Shown here: piece after piece, positions 11,141-25,700 of the stretch
Position numbering within the stretch: position 1 is the first letter of the stretch
Layout: each line of letters opens with the position of its first letter
Assembly (NCBI RefSeq): GCF_030463565.1
Contig: NC_134652.1
Span: forward strand, 10,505,897 to 10,569,896
Source: Pelecanus crispus
Taxonomy: Eukaryota > Chordata > Aves > Pelecaniformes > Pelecanidae
Direction of reading: 5' to 3'
Length of the DNA: 64,000 bases
Position numbers and translations under genes: made by a program
Notes under the pieces: generated by a model
What the model was told of the DNA's origin: nothing
The model's input: only the letters and a program-made list of their open reading frames with translations
Database searches by the model: none

Positions 11141-14100
11141 AATGCACCAATGCATTTCCATGGACTTCTCCGAAATTTTGTTAAATAACCCTTTAACAAA
11201 ATATGCAGGCAGTAGTCTGTGGGATTTGATAAATGCAGGAACACAGAGATGGAGCATTTAGAAGGTAAAAGGTGGGTTTGTTAATGGGCTTCCACTGAGG
11301 TTTTTTTGAGCTAATTTGCCTTTCAGTGCTTTCCTTGGAGAAGGAAAACCATTTGGGTGTCAGGACAACAGAGCCAGACCTCCAAAGCACTGCTATTTCT
11401 TTGCAATTCATATGTGAGCTCTGCACTCCTCCCAGTTGATTGCATACATGGCACTACATTTTACATGCTGGACAGTTTTTTGTTATCTCATAATTGCTTT
11501 CTGGTTTATTTAAAATGAGATCTAGTTTCCTTCATATAAGTACATTTCCAATTTGTAATACCATATCTGTTTGTAACATCATTTAGGAAACTTTTAAAAA
11601 GTTTCCTTTTGCCTTACCCCAAAGCTCTCATTCCTTGCAAAATCAAATCCTTTCCTTTTAGTAACTTGGCTTGAAGTTGTCTGTTAGCTACAACAAGGTT
11701 ACACAGCCTCCAACATGTGTGCCACCTGAAGCTGCAGAGCCTCTTCTGAGAAAATGTGAAGGATTGCAAGTTCTTTGCTAAGCTCCCTGGCTGGACTGAG
11801 AGATTTAAGGGGTTTCCTTTGCTTCTGTTTCTTCAGTCATTTACTCCATGGTGCCAGAAGTAAACATGGTATGGTCAGGAGTGGTGGTCAGAAATGGTTG
11901 GTTGTTTTCTGGCCTCACTCACCTGACACGGGGTGGGTTACACACAAAATTTTACATCTGACACACAACTAAAGCTATAGACTTCCACACCTCCTGTTCC
12001 AGGCAATACCATGCTGTAAATGAGAATGACCCACTGTAAACTTAGGTCCACTGGAGTTCTCTGCAGAGCATTTCTGCCTGTGTTTTGCTGGGGGAGGTTT
12101 GGGGGAAACCTTTGTGATTTTGCCTTTTTGGGAGAAAGATTTGTTGTACAAATGCTGTGACAGACTGTTATAAAATTTACTGCCAGGGTTGTCGTCTATT
12201 GCCTACCAAAAAAAAAGACCAAAAGGCGATTTCCAAAACTAAAAATGACTGCACACAAAGTCAAATGGTTACTGTCAATAGTAAGGTTACATGCCTGGGG
12301 TTGCAATTATAGGCAATGTAATATTCTTTTTAACGTGACTGACAGACTCACTGCGACTGGTAAATGATGCAATTCTTGCAAAACAATGTTCCAAGAGCCT
12401 ATGACAGGATAGAAGTCTGTTCTAGGTTTCAGTAAAAGTCAAGATTTGCAGGTGGGAAGACAAAAACCTGTGAGATTACAGTTGTGTTATCTCACCCTGC
12501 ATTTTTGGGAAAAAAAAAATTTAATTGTTGCGTTTAATTGTCTTTTCAGTGGAAAGCAACATTTTAAACAGGTTATGTCTAATTCAGAATAGACAATGCC
12601 AATTCCATGATTATACCCCCTCAGGTTTTTGTATGCCTGGTATTAAGAGATTTGATTGCTTTCAACCTTTTGAAATGCAATGAGGCACTTCAGTCAAAAT
12701 GCAAATAAACTCTTCAAATTATTAAGATATAGGCTATTATAAAACTTCAAAAATATAATACCAAGATAAGGAAAACAAACTTACTTTTGGAGTAAGTAAA
12801 ATACTTACAGGCAAAATGTCTTTATGGTGTAGAAAGTTTCAGAGAAATACACCGTTAAGTATTTCCAGATTCCCTGTATTGCCTCCTGCAGCAAAACACG
12901 TTGTGTCCTTGCCTTGCATTGTGACTGCCTTCTTATAGTCCATGTATAAATACAAACACCCTGAAATATGACCCACAAGAAAATCCTGTTTCTGCCACAG
13001 GAAGCAAATTAAAGACTGTACTGAAAGGGGAAATTCAGAAGATTAATATTAACTTACAAGCAATGAGAAAATATGCACATTTGAGGCAGCCATAAATGTC
13101 TCCCATGCAGAAAAAAAACCTGAGACAGCTTATTTCTGTTGATTCAGCTTTCCAAACAGTCCCTTCAGAGCTGTGTCTAAAATATAATATCCACCCATGA
13201 CTGGAAGATAAAGCAACATTTAGAACCCTGAAAGATCATAAAGTACCATGAAATGTAACCAAGCTCAGATTTAAAGAACAGCATTTACTAAAACACAATG
13301 GTGAAGCAGGATTTCTTATGTTACCTATGCAATGACAACGTACTTTAATTATAAGGTCAGTGTCTTGGTTATAGGTGAATTTTTTTGGATTCTCTCCAGA
13401 AACATCCAGCATCTCATTAATGATAATGATTTTACTCACTAAACTATTTGGCTAATCCTGCAGATGGCAAGGGAATTGTTTTTAGACAGAAAATAATTAT
13501 AATTTTCATCAGGAAATAAGCTAAAATGCCCTACAGCTTTTAAGTCACTATTCAGCTACCTGGCCTTGCCTAAGTGAAAGGGTCAGGCTTCCTCATTTTG
13601 AATGGGTTCCTTCAGGCTCTTGGGCTGGCACAGCCATCAGCCTGTAAACATCGCCAGTCAGACGTGATGTCTGTTGGTGGGAAATTTTCCACTCAAATAA
13701 TATTTTTTGGACATGATCTAAAGTAATGCTCCATCTAGCAGAGACACCAGTGCCGACACAAGAGAATGTTTTTCCCTCTCTCTTTCAATGCTACTCTATC
13801 TTTCCAAGTTGCTTTCCTCTTTGGCAGTACCTTCAGGTATTTTACGCTGATCTTTGTGTATTTCCTGTACTAGAACTAGCCCGAAGGTTGTTTAAGATTC
13901 AGCCTCAACTTCTTCCTTTCATTGTAAGTCAGCAGGTAGAATTCCTGTGCTCCTTGTGCCATACTATGATCTTTTTCCAGGAAACCTTTGGAGTACCAGG
14001 AGACCTCTTGCAAATGCTGAGAGTGCCTTGTTGGCTTGCCACATTAGAGCACTGAAGAGCTTTAAGTAACACTACTACTTTGCCTTTTTTCTCAGACAGA

Positions 14101-15200
14101 CAGCTACCATGTCACCTATTATTTGGAAATTCCCAAGCTGTCCTTATTTAATGTCTGTCATGGTAAATATACCAGAAAATCTGATAAAATCTGATAAAGA
14201 CCCGCTCTGTCCACTTTTTTTTTTTTTTTTAATCTTTTAGACATTATGTCCAATAGGGTGAATAGCTTTTCCTATTCATAGAGGAAACTCACTAATATTA
14301 ACTCCTCAGATTCTTTCTCAGAAGTCCCTTGTAGTCTGCACCAGGGACTATTTCGAGTCATTTCTGTATTTTCCCAAAGTTTCTAAGCTAGGATAAATTT
14401 GCTATAGCTTTTTTTTTTTTAAATAAAATATCATTCTCAATGCACCTTTAAGAAAAAAAGCACTACACAAGAGGAAAATGTGCTCCTTACCTGTTATGCC
14501 GTTACATTCCTTGGCATTATTTTAAAAAACTTAAATGACCTGTTTCAGAGCCCCTACTTCCTCCTTTATTGTTCTCAAGGCTCTCTGGCTTCAGAGCTAC
14601 AACGTATCTGAATAAAAGGATAGTTTTGGAGACGGCAATATTGTTAACAGAAATTTAAAAACAGGCTAAACCTTAAGCAAATAAACACTAATGAACTATA
14701 AAGACATGAAAGAGCTTCCAGAGAAGTAATAAATACCGAAATGTTGACTAGACACGTTTCTCATGGTAAAATAGGAATATCTCTAATGCCAGAAAATAGT
14801 TTAAGATGGAGCTATTTGCCAGGAATAATAGGAAGGACATTTTCACATGAACTGCTAGACCACTGTACAGTTTACTGTATAAAGACTTTTTACACACAGG
14901 GCAGGATTGAGCGCTGGTGGATCAGGATAATTCCATTAAAATATTTTCAATAATTTTGGCTTACTCTAAGAGAGGATGCCTAACCCAAGTTACCCAATGG
15001 CAGCTTACTTTTCTAAACTACTTTTCAACTGACACTGTAAACCTCATCTTGAAAAAGATGCCGAAGACCATCTGCATTCTTGGCTGAGAAAGGTTTTGGC
15101 ATGTATTTTGGTTGGTTTTCACTTCACCAGATTGAGTGACAAACATGCAGATATTCATAGGAAATTTTAAAAAAAGGTCTTTATTGATTTCATGCTCAAA
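11141..15200. other. Intergenic or PLEKHS1 5' intron; nothing recognised
   Basis: AT-rich sequence with scattered homopolymer runs (for example T at about 14213-14231). A plus-strand frame of 109 codons at 13726-14055 has no recognisable domain and no splice or promoter context, so I treat it as chance. Confidence 0.45.
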
Positions 15201-16368
15201 ATGTCCATAAAACAATCATTTATTTAATTCAAACAACTGTAAATTTGACTTATGGGAAAAAAAAATTGCCTCACTATGCCCCCGTATTTGTAAGAAAATA
15301 AATGTAATGATTTGGTAACTTGCCTTTATTAGCATGCACTTATTTTCTCAGAATATTTCAAAAGAGTATAGAGTACATTAACTGGGAAAAGGGTGAACAA
15401 CTAATAATTTATCAGTTTAACCAAATCATTAAACTTACTTTTTTGAGTGAGCTACCAACTTTAAAGAGAATATAAAAAGTAGGAATATAAACATCACTGA
15501 CGTAACTCCAAAATACAAAATCAAGACCGTACAGTAACTAAAAAGGCACTTCTGGTTTCTGATTCAAGTAAGTATTTCCAGCCTTGGCAAAATTCCTCAC
15601 AAATAGAAGCTATATCTGAACATACATTTGTTACTGGAACATACAAATTCTATCATTTTAACATTAATTTTTAATGTTTTATAACAAACCCTTGGCATTA
15701 ACTTTCTGTTGGTTCAAAACTTCTGAATCAAAAAGCAGACATTTTTATTTCTGCAAGCAGAAAAACTGCAATACCACTGTTTCAGGCCGTTCTATCACTT
15801 AATTGTCATTTGCAAGGCAAAAATCTTTACAATGGCACTTTAATAAGGCATCATCCAATTACTGTTTGCCAATCTTTTAGAAAGATTTTAATTTTGATTT
15901 TCCTATTTGTTACATTTCCATACTATTCAGGTAAATAGTCTACCAATACTGATTTTTTTATTTATCCATCTTATGCTAGAGTGATAACTAAATAAATTGA
16001 CTTCCAGATTAAACACAGAGCAACCACTAGTCTTCAATAATAATGTTCATAAAAAGGAAATTAATATATTAGGCTAAGGAACACCCTTTTAAATAGCTAC
16101 AAACTGTTTCATCACTGGACATACCCATAATATGACGGTCTTTGGAAAGGAAGGAAGTTACGGTTCCATGAGCTAGCAGTGAAAGAAAAGATGGAGTCTC
16201 ACTATTTAACTTTTTTGTTCTTAATTTACAACCTGTTTTCTGGAATAAATCTTTATGGGTCAGGTAGCTGACTCTCAGAACATCTTCAGTAGCCATAAAT
16301 CACGACAGCCACAGTAAGGGAAATCAAGATACAGTAATTAGTATTAGCTGTCAGGTTGGCCCACAGCA

Positions 16369-16374
16369 TTTATT
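16369..16374 (-). terminator. CASP7: Candidate CASP7 polyadenylation signal
   Basis: An AATAAA (TTTATT on the plus strand) lies about 175 bases after the CASP7 stop codon. Further AATAAA-type hexamers occur down to about 15.2 kb, so the real 3' UTR may be longer. Confidence 0.3.
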
Positions 16375-16548
16375 TCTTCTTTAAAATCTTGCATATTGTC
16401 CATCCATCAGATACCCCAGCTTATACAGTATAAAAATCTAGTGTAATTACAATTCTGTTATTAAAAATGTGTTGCTCCAGTTTATAATCAAATCTCCACC
16501 CAAAACCATATCCTGATCTTTCATCACTGGCTGCATTAGAATATACTT

Positions 16549-16772
16549 TCAGAAGTAAAGCTCCTTAGTGAGCATAGAGACCACACAGGGAATCTGCTTC
16601 TTCTCACTGAAGCGTGGATCATCAGATTGTGATTCAAAATTTGTGGCAACCACATAGTTGACCCGCGTGAGGATCTGCATGATCTCAAGTTGTTTTCCAT
16701 GCTCATTTAGCACAGAGCACAGAGACTGCACAAACCAGGAGCCTCTTCCAGGATTCCTCCAGGAGTAATAAC
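16549..16772 (-). CDS. CASP7: CASP7 last coding exon (small subunit)
   Basis: The exon starts after CCTGTAAG and completes a Gly codon. It then reads [15 protein letters not shown], the substrate-binding part of the small subunit, and continues through QILTRVN and [18 protein letters not shown] to the stop after KELYF. 73 residues plus stop. Confidence 0.96.
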
Positions 16773-19700
16773 CTTACAGGAAAGACAGATAAGAAAGTAC
16801 ATGGGGTTATTTTTCCTCTTTTTTCTTACTATCTTGTACTGAAGAAAGGAATGGCAGAGAGATATGTACTAATTTGTGAGAAAGATTCTTGGCAAAGAGT
16901 AACAATGCACACACAGAAAGTTTAATTCTTATCACTTGTGTCGCATTCCTACTTCATTAAAGTGGAGAATAATGTGTATTAACTCTCCAAACCTCACCCT
17001 ACTGAAGTACCATTCTATATTTTTGCATTTGGGAAACTGCAAGAAGTAAGATTTCATGTTTTTCCTCTCTAATAATAAGTTTTGTGCTGTAACTGTTCCT
17101 CTTCCTGCCTTCATCCCATATTCAACATACTCACTAAACTGGGACATGGAAGTGCAGGATTCCCAGAAAATAGTACTGCCTTCACCATCTGTAATGTCTG
17201 TGTCTTCCCACCTGTCCAATCTGGGCTTTCTGCTGTTTCCACTATACCTAGTTAAAAGGGGTGGATACAACACACTGGCCCAACATACGCTGGTCTTTAG
17301 TGTTTTGTCCATCAATGTACAATGTATCATCAATGAGGGTGAGTCTACAATCAAATCAATACAGGTGGTAAGTTTTTAGGCTTTTATCCCCACCCTGACC
17401 CCCTTTTTCTTTACCCGGCACGGTGGAGTATGCAAACAGAAAATCTGCTTCTACTGGGATTTTGTATCTCGGATTGGCATCTGTTTCCAGAGTGTCATTT
17501 GCAGGTCCAGAGTCAGTCTGTATACCTTCATCAAATTCAGAGCCTCTGCATGCCTGAAAGCAGTGAAGACAAAGACAACTTGTCCAATAAGGAGAAACAA
17601 GGTGTTATAAAAATAAGTATTCGTTAACATTTTTTAATGGATACAGTTTTAAGCAGTGCTTTGCACGTATTAGAAGCAGAAATGCAATTCTGGGGGACAT
17701 CTAATTGTTCAGGGATAAAGTTACTAGCTTACCCATTTTAAAATGTACATCCCGTACAGTAAATGGAGGTAATGGTGTTGCAGGCTGTGGATCTCAGTGG
17801 ATTGTCAAAGTGCCAAATCAGCATTAGCTTATTCTAACCATGATTAATTTTACCAGTCTAGAGTCACCCTCAGCAGTCAGTTATTACATAATGTCTTGTG
17901 CAGCGTGACTTCTGGACATTTTCTTTACAGTGAACTACACATTGTCTTTGGTTCCTGATGTGCACAGCTGTAGCACTACATTTCACAGAATAACCAAATC
18001 ACATCCTGAGATCATCTAGTCCAATCCCCCTTCTCAAGCAGGGACAGCTACAGCAGATGTACAGGACCGTGTCCAGTTGGGTTTGGAATATCTCCACAGA
18101 TGGAGACTCTACAATCTGGGCAACCTGTTCCAGTGTTTGATCATCCATCTCAAGTACACTGCATTTTTAACATTTTTCCATTTTTCTCTTTTATTCTTAA
18201 TTTCCTCTTAGTGAGGTGGCTTAGCTACAGGGCACACTGGGACCACAGTCCAGGTTGGTAAGCTTCAGCTCTTGATCAGTAGCTTTGACTGACAGCTCTT
18301 GCAAAAAAATAGCACTCTGATGGGCTTGTATAACACAACTTGGTTGCCTTTACTAAGATAATTTTAAAGGCAAAGTACCCATTCCAAACTTATAATGAAA
18401 AGAAATATCACTTTAGTAGTATGAAGAGTCTAAAATAGACACGGTTTTCACTTTGAGGTTGAGGATTAATTGATGCAACAGCCTAGGGAAAACCACATCT
18501 GTTGCAACTCCCATACGTACATAACACTGACAAAAAAGAAAATTCAGACCCATGGTATGTCAGTTAATACTGTTTGAAACATTTTTAAAAGCTTAAGTAA
18601 TATACAAGTAATTACATGCTAATGCAATAATGCAATATACATTTTTAGGCTACTGAGGGAGAGAAAAAATACTTCTTTTAGCAGAATGCAGTAATTTGTA
18701 GAGACAGCCTTTATTCAAAGAGACCTGGACAGCATTATTTTCTGTCCTCAGCTCTGTCTGCACAAGGAGGAGTTTATCTTTCTGCTTTGAAGTTCATATA
18801 TTACCAAGCACAAAGAGAAACCATGTACAAAATTACAATGACAATATGTTCTTTACTTCTGTGAATCTTGTATATAAATTATCTTTTAAAACCAAACATT
18901 ACAAGTCAGCCATAGTCAACTTTTTTCAACACATGTTTTCACAAAATGTCCAGCAAAATTCAGTAAGTTAACCTACAGGGCTCTTCTAGAGCAGACAACC
19001 AACACAGCATGTTCTCCCCACTGCAGCAGTAGGGTACTATATTTACCTTAGGGCTATTACCTGAATGAAAAATAATTTGGGTTTGCCTATAAGGCTTTTA
19101 CACTTGTCTCCTCTGAATAGCGCAGTCAAACTCTTGATAGCCATGGGTCCATCGGTGCCATAGATGAGGCCTTCTTCCCCATGGCTTAGAAGGATACAGG
19201 CAAAACAAGCAGCATCACTGTGATTCTCCTCAGCAGCTACAAATCAAATACTTCTTAGCCAAAATGAAGCAACATTTAAAATGAAAATTATATTTAGCAA
19301 ACACATTTTTCTGAGACTAAATATACGTTGGGCCTCTACCAAAAGGCATAAGAAGGAGTCGATAACGATGACACAACCCACTTTTTAGTAATGTTGTGAG
19401 TACGTTGAATACATGAATGCATCCTTCACTTGACTCCAAGTCTAGCCAACTGGAGTCTGTGGGCTGGACTCTTTATCTAATATTACAAGGCCCTTCACCT
19501 AATACACAGGACAGGTGCTTCACCTAATATGACAAGAAAACTGTGTATTTCTGAATTGACGTTGGAGGAAGAGGTGGGGAATTAAGCCAAATCCATTCAG
19601 AAACCAAATCCTTCTGTAGAGAAAATTGCATGTCGTAGGGCCTTAGGAATCTGTGCTAATTTGACCTGCTTTGAGCAGGGGGCAGATTCGGTGACTTCCA

Positions 19701-22700
19701 GTGGTCTTTTTTACTCTATATTATTCTATGATTCTAAATTTTTACCTTGCTTCAGTAATTTTTCCATATCATCACAGCTTCGGTCATTGTATACGTAAAC
19801 CTCAAAACCTAAGTTTCTAAAACTCTTAGCTAGATCTCCAGCATCTTTATCAGTGCCATTGCGTGTACCCATTGCTGCAAGAAAACAAAGAATACGGTTG
19901 ATTGCACATTACACAATTCAAAATAATTCACGCGTTCAAAGGTAAATTTTTAGGTTTATAATTAATAAACCTAAACAATGTCATGGTGACATGATTTTAA
20001 AACAATCGTCTAACAACATTCTCAGTGCTGAGAAGAAATTGTAAGATTTGTTTAATGCAAAATAATGCAAGGTTCAATGTTAACACGTATCGTATCCTAA
20101 AAAACGTTGGCATGCCTTCAGCACCTTGCAACACAGGACTTCTACAGATGATTCTATCTCCTTTTGGTTATGCAGTATAACATACACATAAAGCACTCCA
20201 AGCAAAAACTGTTGAAAAGAGTCCCTATGATACACAGATAAAAGAAACTGATGTAAATTCTTTGGAGTAAACACCTCATTTAGTGTGTTTGCCAAGCGTA
20301 TAGGAAAAGACCTATAAAGTTGACTATACCACAAGTATCTGTCTGCTTTGAAACAGTACATGGTCTGAAAAGTTAAATGCAGGAGTGTGAACAGACCACA
20401 GCTACAGCTATTAGCTTTTGTAGCTGATAGCCATAGCTCGGGGACAGAGAAGTTATAACATGGGCTGCAGATGCCAAAGTTCAACTTTTAACAACACAGC
20501 CTTAAAACCTGGGACAAAGGTTTAGTTTGAAGTTGGTAGAGCAAGGTGACATGCTCTTTGAAACATATACTGCAAAGAAGCTGTAAAGAGCTGCTCTAAT
20601 ATAAGTGTTAAAGAACAGGAATAAATTGTAGGAACAGCTATTTCTCAAAAAAGATAAATATATTCATTAAAATTCCATGTCCTAAAAATAAAATGCTTAT
20701 TGATTAATGAAAGTATAAAAATTCTACAGTCTGTAATGAGTATCATCAAAGGAAGAACATTACCTGTTTTGTCTTCAAAATTTTTGTTGTTTATAATAAT
20801 ACATTTGCCAACTTTCTTGTAGTCCATATTATACTGGAATGTGGGTGTAACAATTCGGTACTGATTACTGAGAGAGGACTTTGGCTGTTCTTCTCCATTC
20901 TTCTTTTTTCTAGGTGAACCAAATGAAATTATTCTTAGTGGCCAGTCACATGCAGTGTGCCTATTTATCTTAATTCAAACCATTTGGGCAGCCCTACCAC
21001 ATGTTTTTTCTTCTCTAAGGTTTGTTTCCTTCCTTCAGATCGAGGCATAAAGATCTTGTGATTTCCACAAAGTGATTATTGTATGCAATTGGATTCTGAT
21101 GATGGTAGAATGACTCTAGAGTGAACTGCGGCCAACAGTAGTATACACAGATCCTGACCCACAGATAAAACAAATAGCTTAAACATGAAGTCAGGCTGGC
21201 AGCATCCTTTCGCAAACCATGGTTCTGGACGTATTTTACTTTTACTAGAAATAATTCATTGAAGGATAGACAGATCCCCTTAATAACTAGCTATTCCAAG
21301 CACAAGAAGATACACAGTTTACCCGATGATGTGATAGGATTTGTTTATTGAATCACCACCATCCCTAAATTCTCTGAAGATTAAGACTGAGCAGTAGGTA
21401 GTTTCTACTGATAAAGGTTACAGATGTGAACAGGTCATGTGTTACTTTGGTCTGCCAAACAGCAGTTTGAGCCTATGCAAAAAACTAAGCACATTTTAGT
21501 ATAATCATCGACACCCGAACCTCATTTAAAAACAAAACAAAACAAAATGGGCTATAAATGTTTTCTGTTAATGACTGTGTACGAACTTTTCTGCTACGTG
21601 CAGGAATTGGATTAGAAAGAAATGCAAAGGGACAGAACAGGCATTACTCACCAATTTATTCTAAATGAAGTATTAAGAACAAATCAATCACAGCCAGCAT
21701 GCACACCTGAAGTATAAGCATGAGGAACTGAGGAGTACTTGCTTCTAGAGGTGGACTTTTTGGTCCAAGCAGGTGGCTTCAGGTGTTGGTAAGATCTCTT
21801 GAAGCAGAACTGAAGCCAGTGAGAGCCTCAAAAGGGTCTGATTCAACCTCAGAACTATAAATAAGCTTTGGAGCAAGCCCAGTTAGAAACAATGCTCAGG
21901 AAAGGGCAGAAGAAGTTATCAGCACCTCTCTTATTTGGTCCAGCATCCTGCTTCCAATAGTATTTATTGCTGATGTCCAAGAGGAAAGTGTGACTTACTT
22001 GCACAGCACAAATAACTGTAGAATACAGTTTGTTTTTAAGAAAATTAGATTTTTCCCATAAGCTCAATTCATGTAAGTACTTTCACTATTCTCACTCTGA
22101 CATCTTTCTAAAGAATTACTAAGCTATTTTCTTCAATAATAGCCTGTAGACATGAGATTGCTGCAAATTGATTAAATGTTGTTTAGGTAATCTGCTTTCT
22201 TACCTTCCTGATTTAACAACCATGGTCTTTTAGCTTTAAGTGACCTCTTTTTTATTACGTTAGGACAAGACTAATTGAAAACTGTAACAAACCTTCTTTG
22301 AATGATTCATTGTATTCAAATACTACTGTAATTAAATTTTAAACAGCTTCTTCTTATCTTTGAGTGTCCTCATGTTCTGCTATGAAGGGCCAAATTAAAT
22401 AGCTGCACCTGGCAGGCTTTCTCTGTACTCTTTTCACATGTGACCATCCTAATATCATCTCCTCTCTTAGACTTCTCTTAGAGACTAAAAAACAAGATAT
22501 TGAATCGTATCTACTTGAGGATTTTGGCTGATACTCTGGAAGTACAGTTTTTTCTGGCAAATCGCAAGTATTGGTATTCTCCTTGCATACTGCTTCTTGA
22601 GGGCTCTGGGAGCAATAATTAAATATGCTTTGCCTCAAGAAAAGATTTTAACCATTTTAAAGAATTATCCACAGCTGTATGATGTTAATATTACATTTGA

Positions 22701-25700
22701 CTTTCAAAAAGAACTTGGATTCTTATTTTAGCCTAAAATTCCCCCTGGTCCTACATCACTAGACAGCTCTCTGGCAAAGAGAGAAAAAGAAATTTCAAAA
22801 CAACAAATAACCACTCAGGTCGATGAAGAGGCTAATTTCCTCAGTCCACACTGGATTTAAGTTTCTAGAGATTTATCTGGCTTTGCTGACTTCCCGAAAA
22901 AGCCATGCAACTAACAGTGGCTGTTACATACAATAGGATATTTTCAAGGGGCTTGTACACAAATTTCTGTTTATATCCAACCCATGAACAGTTGTGAACA
23001 CTCAGAACAGCTCCACGTGAGCAGTATGGTATAATGTTTGCACTGTCTGCTCTCCTAAAAATACTCAAGTGATCTAATTCTAGTCCAGAAGTCATGCAAC
23101 CATGTCACCCCACAAAAAGCCTCACTGAAAATAGCAGCTGGGGTTAAGTGGCATAATAATGTAGCCACACAACTTCTCTGAAACCACTTCACTTCCTCAT
23201 TCAACTGTTTGCACTCATTCATGCAGAAATATTTGGGAGTTTAAGGGATGTAGCTACTACTGCTGGTATTTCCAAAAACACGCCACAAGCTCTATGCTGG
23301 GCAATATCAAGTCTCACAGACAAGCCTCGTCAGCATGGTAACACACATAACTACCACTTCCCCATTTCTTTACAGAGGATAGTATGGTTTTGTTCTAATG
23401 ACTCCCTCCCAGCTGAACAGGCTAACACAAGCAAACAGGCTAAATCAAGCAAACACAGCATGCTTTGTAGGGTTACACCCATCATTTCTTTACTGGCAGA
23501 CAATAAAAAGTTCCAGAAATCTTTTGGTATCTGTCCAAACTGAAGGAATAAGGAAGCAAAGGTTGTGGAGTATACATAGCCTGGGCCTGCAGTCCAGAGA
23601 GAAATTGGTTTTTGAAGATTCTGTTTTCTGTGCCAACATAGCGCAATATGGGAATTGCCTGACTGGACTAAACTGACGGTATAAGGTCCAACTCTTCAGT
23701 TGCAACAAGCTAAATCAGACCTTGTAATAACGACTAATACAGTAATAAATATGTAATAATCAGGCCTTAAGGGAAATGCCCGGTCAGTGACAGGCTGGCT
23801 TATGACTGAAAGCCTGAAGCTTTCCAGCTAAATTTTTATTTTCTAAGCTGTGAACTGGACACATGTTAATATAAATGTTTACTGCTGTTGTTCTTACTAA
23901 GCTTTCTAATCCCTGTATTTTCCAAAAGGGTTTCCACAGGTTAGTTATGTGCTGTTACAAAATGACTTAAACTATTTGCCCTCAGTTGTATTTCATTCTG
24001 CTTCTTTGACATCCAGTGTCTTTAATTTCCCTCTTTTGGGATTCAAACTTGCCCAGACTAAATAGAAACTTGAATTTTATGACTGTTTACTCTTCTTCAG
24101 CTTTTAATTACAACTGTGCTGTAACTTCTCACTCTGGTAGTGGTCACTGATTTTTCTCTTAGATGGAAATATTCTTCCTACCAGTGCTCTCACATATTTC
24201 ATGTTTCCTCCCTTCGGTCAAGAGTTCAGCAAAACTGAAACTCCACTCTGCACCTTCATATAGCTTCCACATTTTCACCCTTACTGTGTCTCTAAATCCA
24301 GGTCTTAGGCTTGACAACAGTATGTCTGGGAATGTGATTTCATTAAGTCTAGACTCAATCGGTGTCAACCCTGGGAAAATCATTATTATCAACTTCTCAC
24401 TTTTTAAATATAAAATAAAGTTACCCACACCATTTATCATTTTGTTATTAAACTTTCAAATAGTAAAGGCCAAATTTCTTATCACCATGAGCAGCTAAAA
24501 TTCTGTGAAAGTCAATGGAGATATTTCACTTGCACCAGTAGTGAACTTGATTGTCTCAAGGACTGCTACTGATCACAACAAACTTTCTTTTCTGTTACAC
24601 TTTGGGTAAATTATGATTTCAGTATGTACAGATATCAAGATTTAAGGACAAAAATATCACTGTTAACATTTAACTATACCTAAAGATTATTTCCAATAAC
24701 AATTTTACTGAAAGCAGTGTCTCTTAGCAGCTGAGATCTCCTCTCCTTTGGTTTCCTTTCTACTGGCATCTTCCTGCACTTTCTTTGCTACCATATATTA
24801 GTATGACATACCAACATATGAAGAATCCATGTGCAGGAGAACAGTTTCCTTGAGGGCTACAGTCTCTCACCATCTCTCCCACCTGCTACAACCAAGCTCT
24901 TGGGCTCAGGTCTGCCAGCCCTCCAGAGTAACAAGTGCTTCCATGAACACCAGCTGCTTACCTTCAAGTGCAGTGTGATGTACTTCTGTGGGGAGGGTCT
25001 TCACTTTCCATCACATTACATAATTAATGTCAGCTCTGTAGTCTGGTATTGCCTACCTTTGTGCAAGGTGTAAGGGCCAGTAACTGTAAAAAAAACTTCT
25101 GCTCTAAGAAAGCTGGCCTGCTGTAACTATACGGACTCCCCTTGGAGAAGTACCAGCATAATGCAGTGGAAGTTCTCAAGAGAAGAGTGGATGAAAGGGA
25201 AACATTGAGAAGAAAGTGCAATCTCTAGGGTAGAAACTGTTACACTAATCCATTTACTAAACCTCAACATTATCAATGATTAAGAACAGGATGATAGTAA
25301 CCAACGGACAATAGAGCTCTACAATATGAGCTGCTTGGTCTTAAAAGCAATGTGACACTTAGCAGACAGAAGAAACAGCTCTCCCTGGGAAAGAACAACC
25401 ACTTAAATAGCCTTACGAGCAGAGGATTAGATGAATAAAGACAAATTTCATGATCGTCACTTCTCAGTCACAGGATGGAAAGACTTTACTCTTTGTTTTT
25501 TTCCTGTTTGTTTGCTTTTCTAAGAGGAAATTAATGTGTTAATCAAAATGAACTCTAAAAACCGATATTACAGAGGGACATCCAGGCTTTGAAAAGAGGT
25601 ATCATCCCTTTCTCTCCCAGGGAAGTTAGGGACTTTTGTTGCTGTACTGAAAAATGTAAGCAGATAAAAAATTCTACAAATATGATACTATTCTATTTAA

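Noticed and set aside
13726-14055. 109-codon plus-strand frame
   Set aside because: Hydrophobic, rich in Leu and Phe, as expected from translating pyrimidine-rich DNA. No splice or promoter support.
16932-17379. Frames of 140 and 107 codons on opposite strands between the last two CASP7 exons
   Set aside because: They overlap each other, match no family, and fall in an intron defined by good splice sites at 17415 and 16772.
20080-20484. 134-codon minus-strand frame beside CASP7 exons
   Set aside because: It lies in the intron between the exons at 19746-19874 and 20764-20909, has no caspase motif, and the flanking exons already join in phase without it.
24159-24498. Overlapping frames of 93 and 111 codons on both strands
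   Set aside because: Mutual antisense frames in the large CASP7 intron, without domain or splice context.
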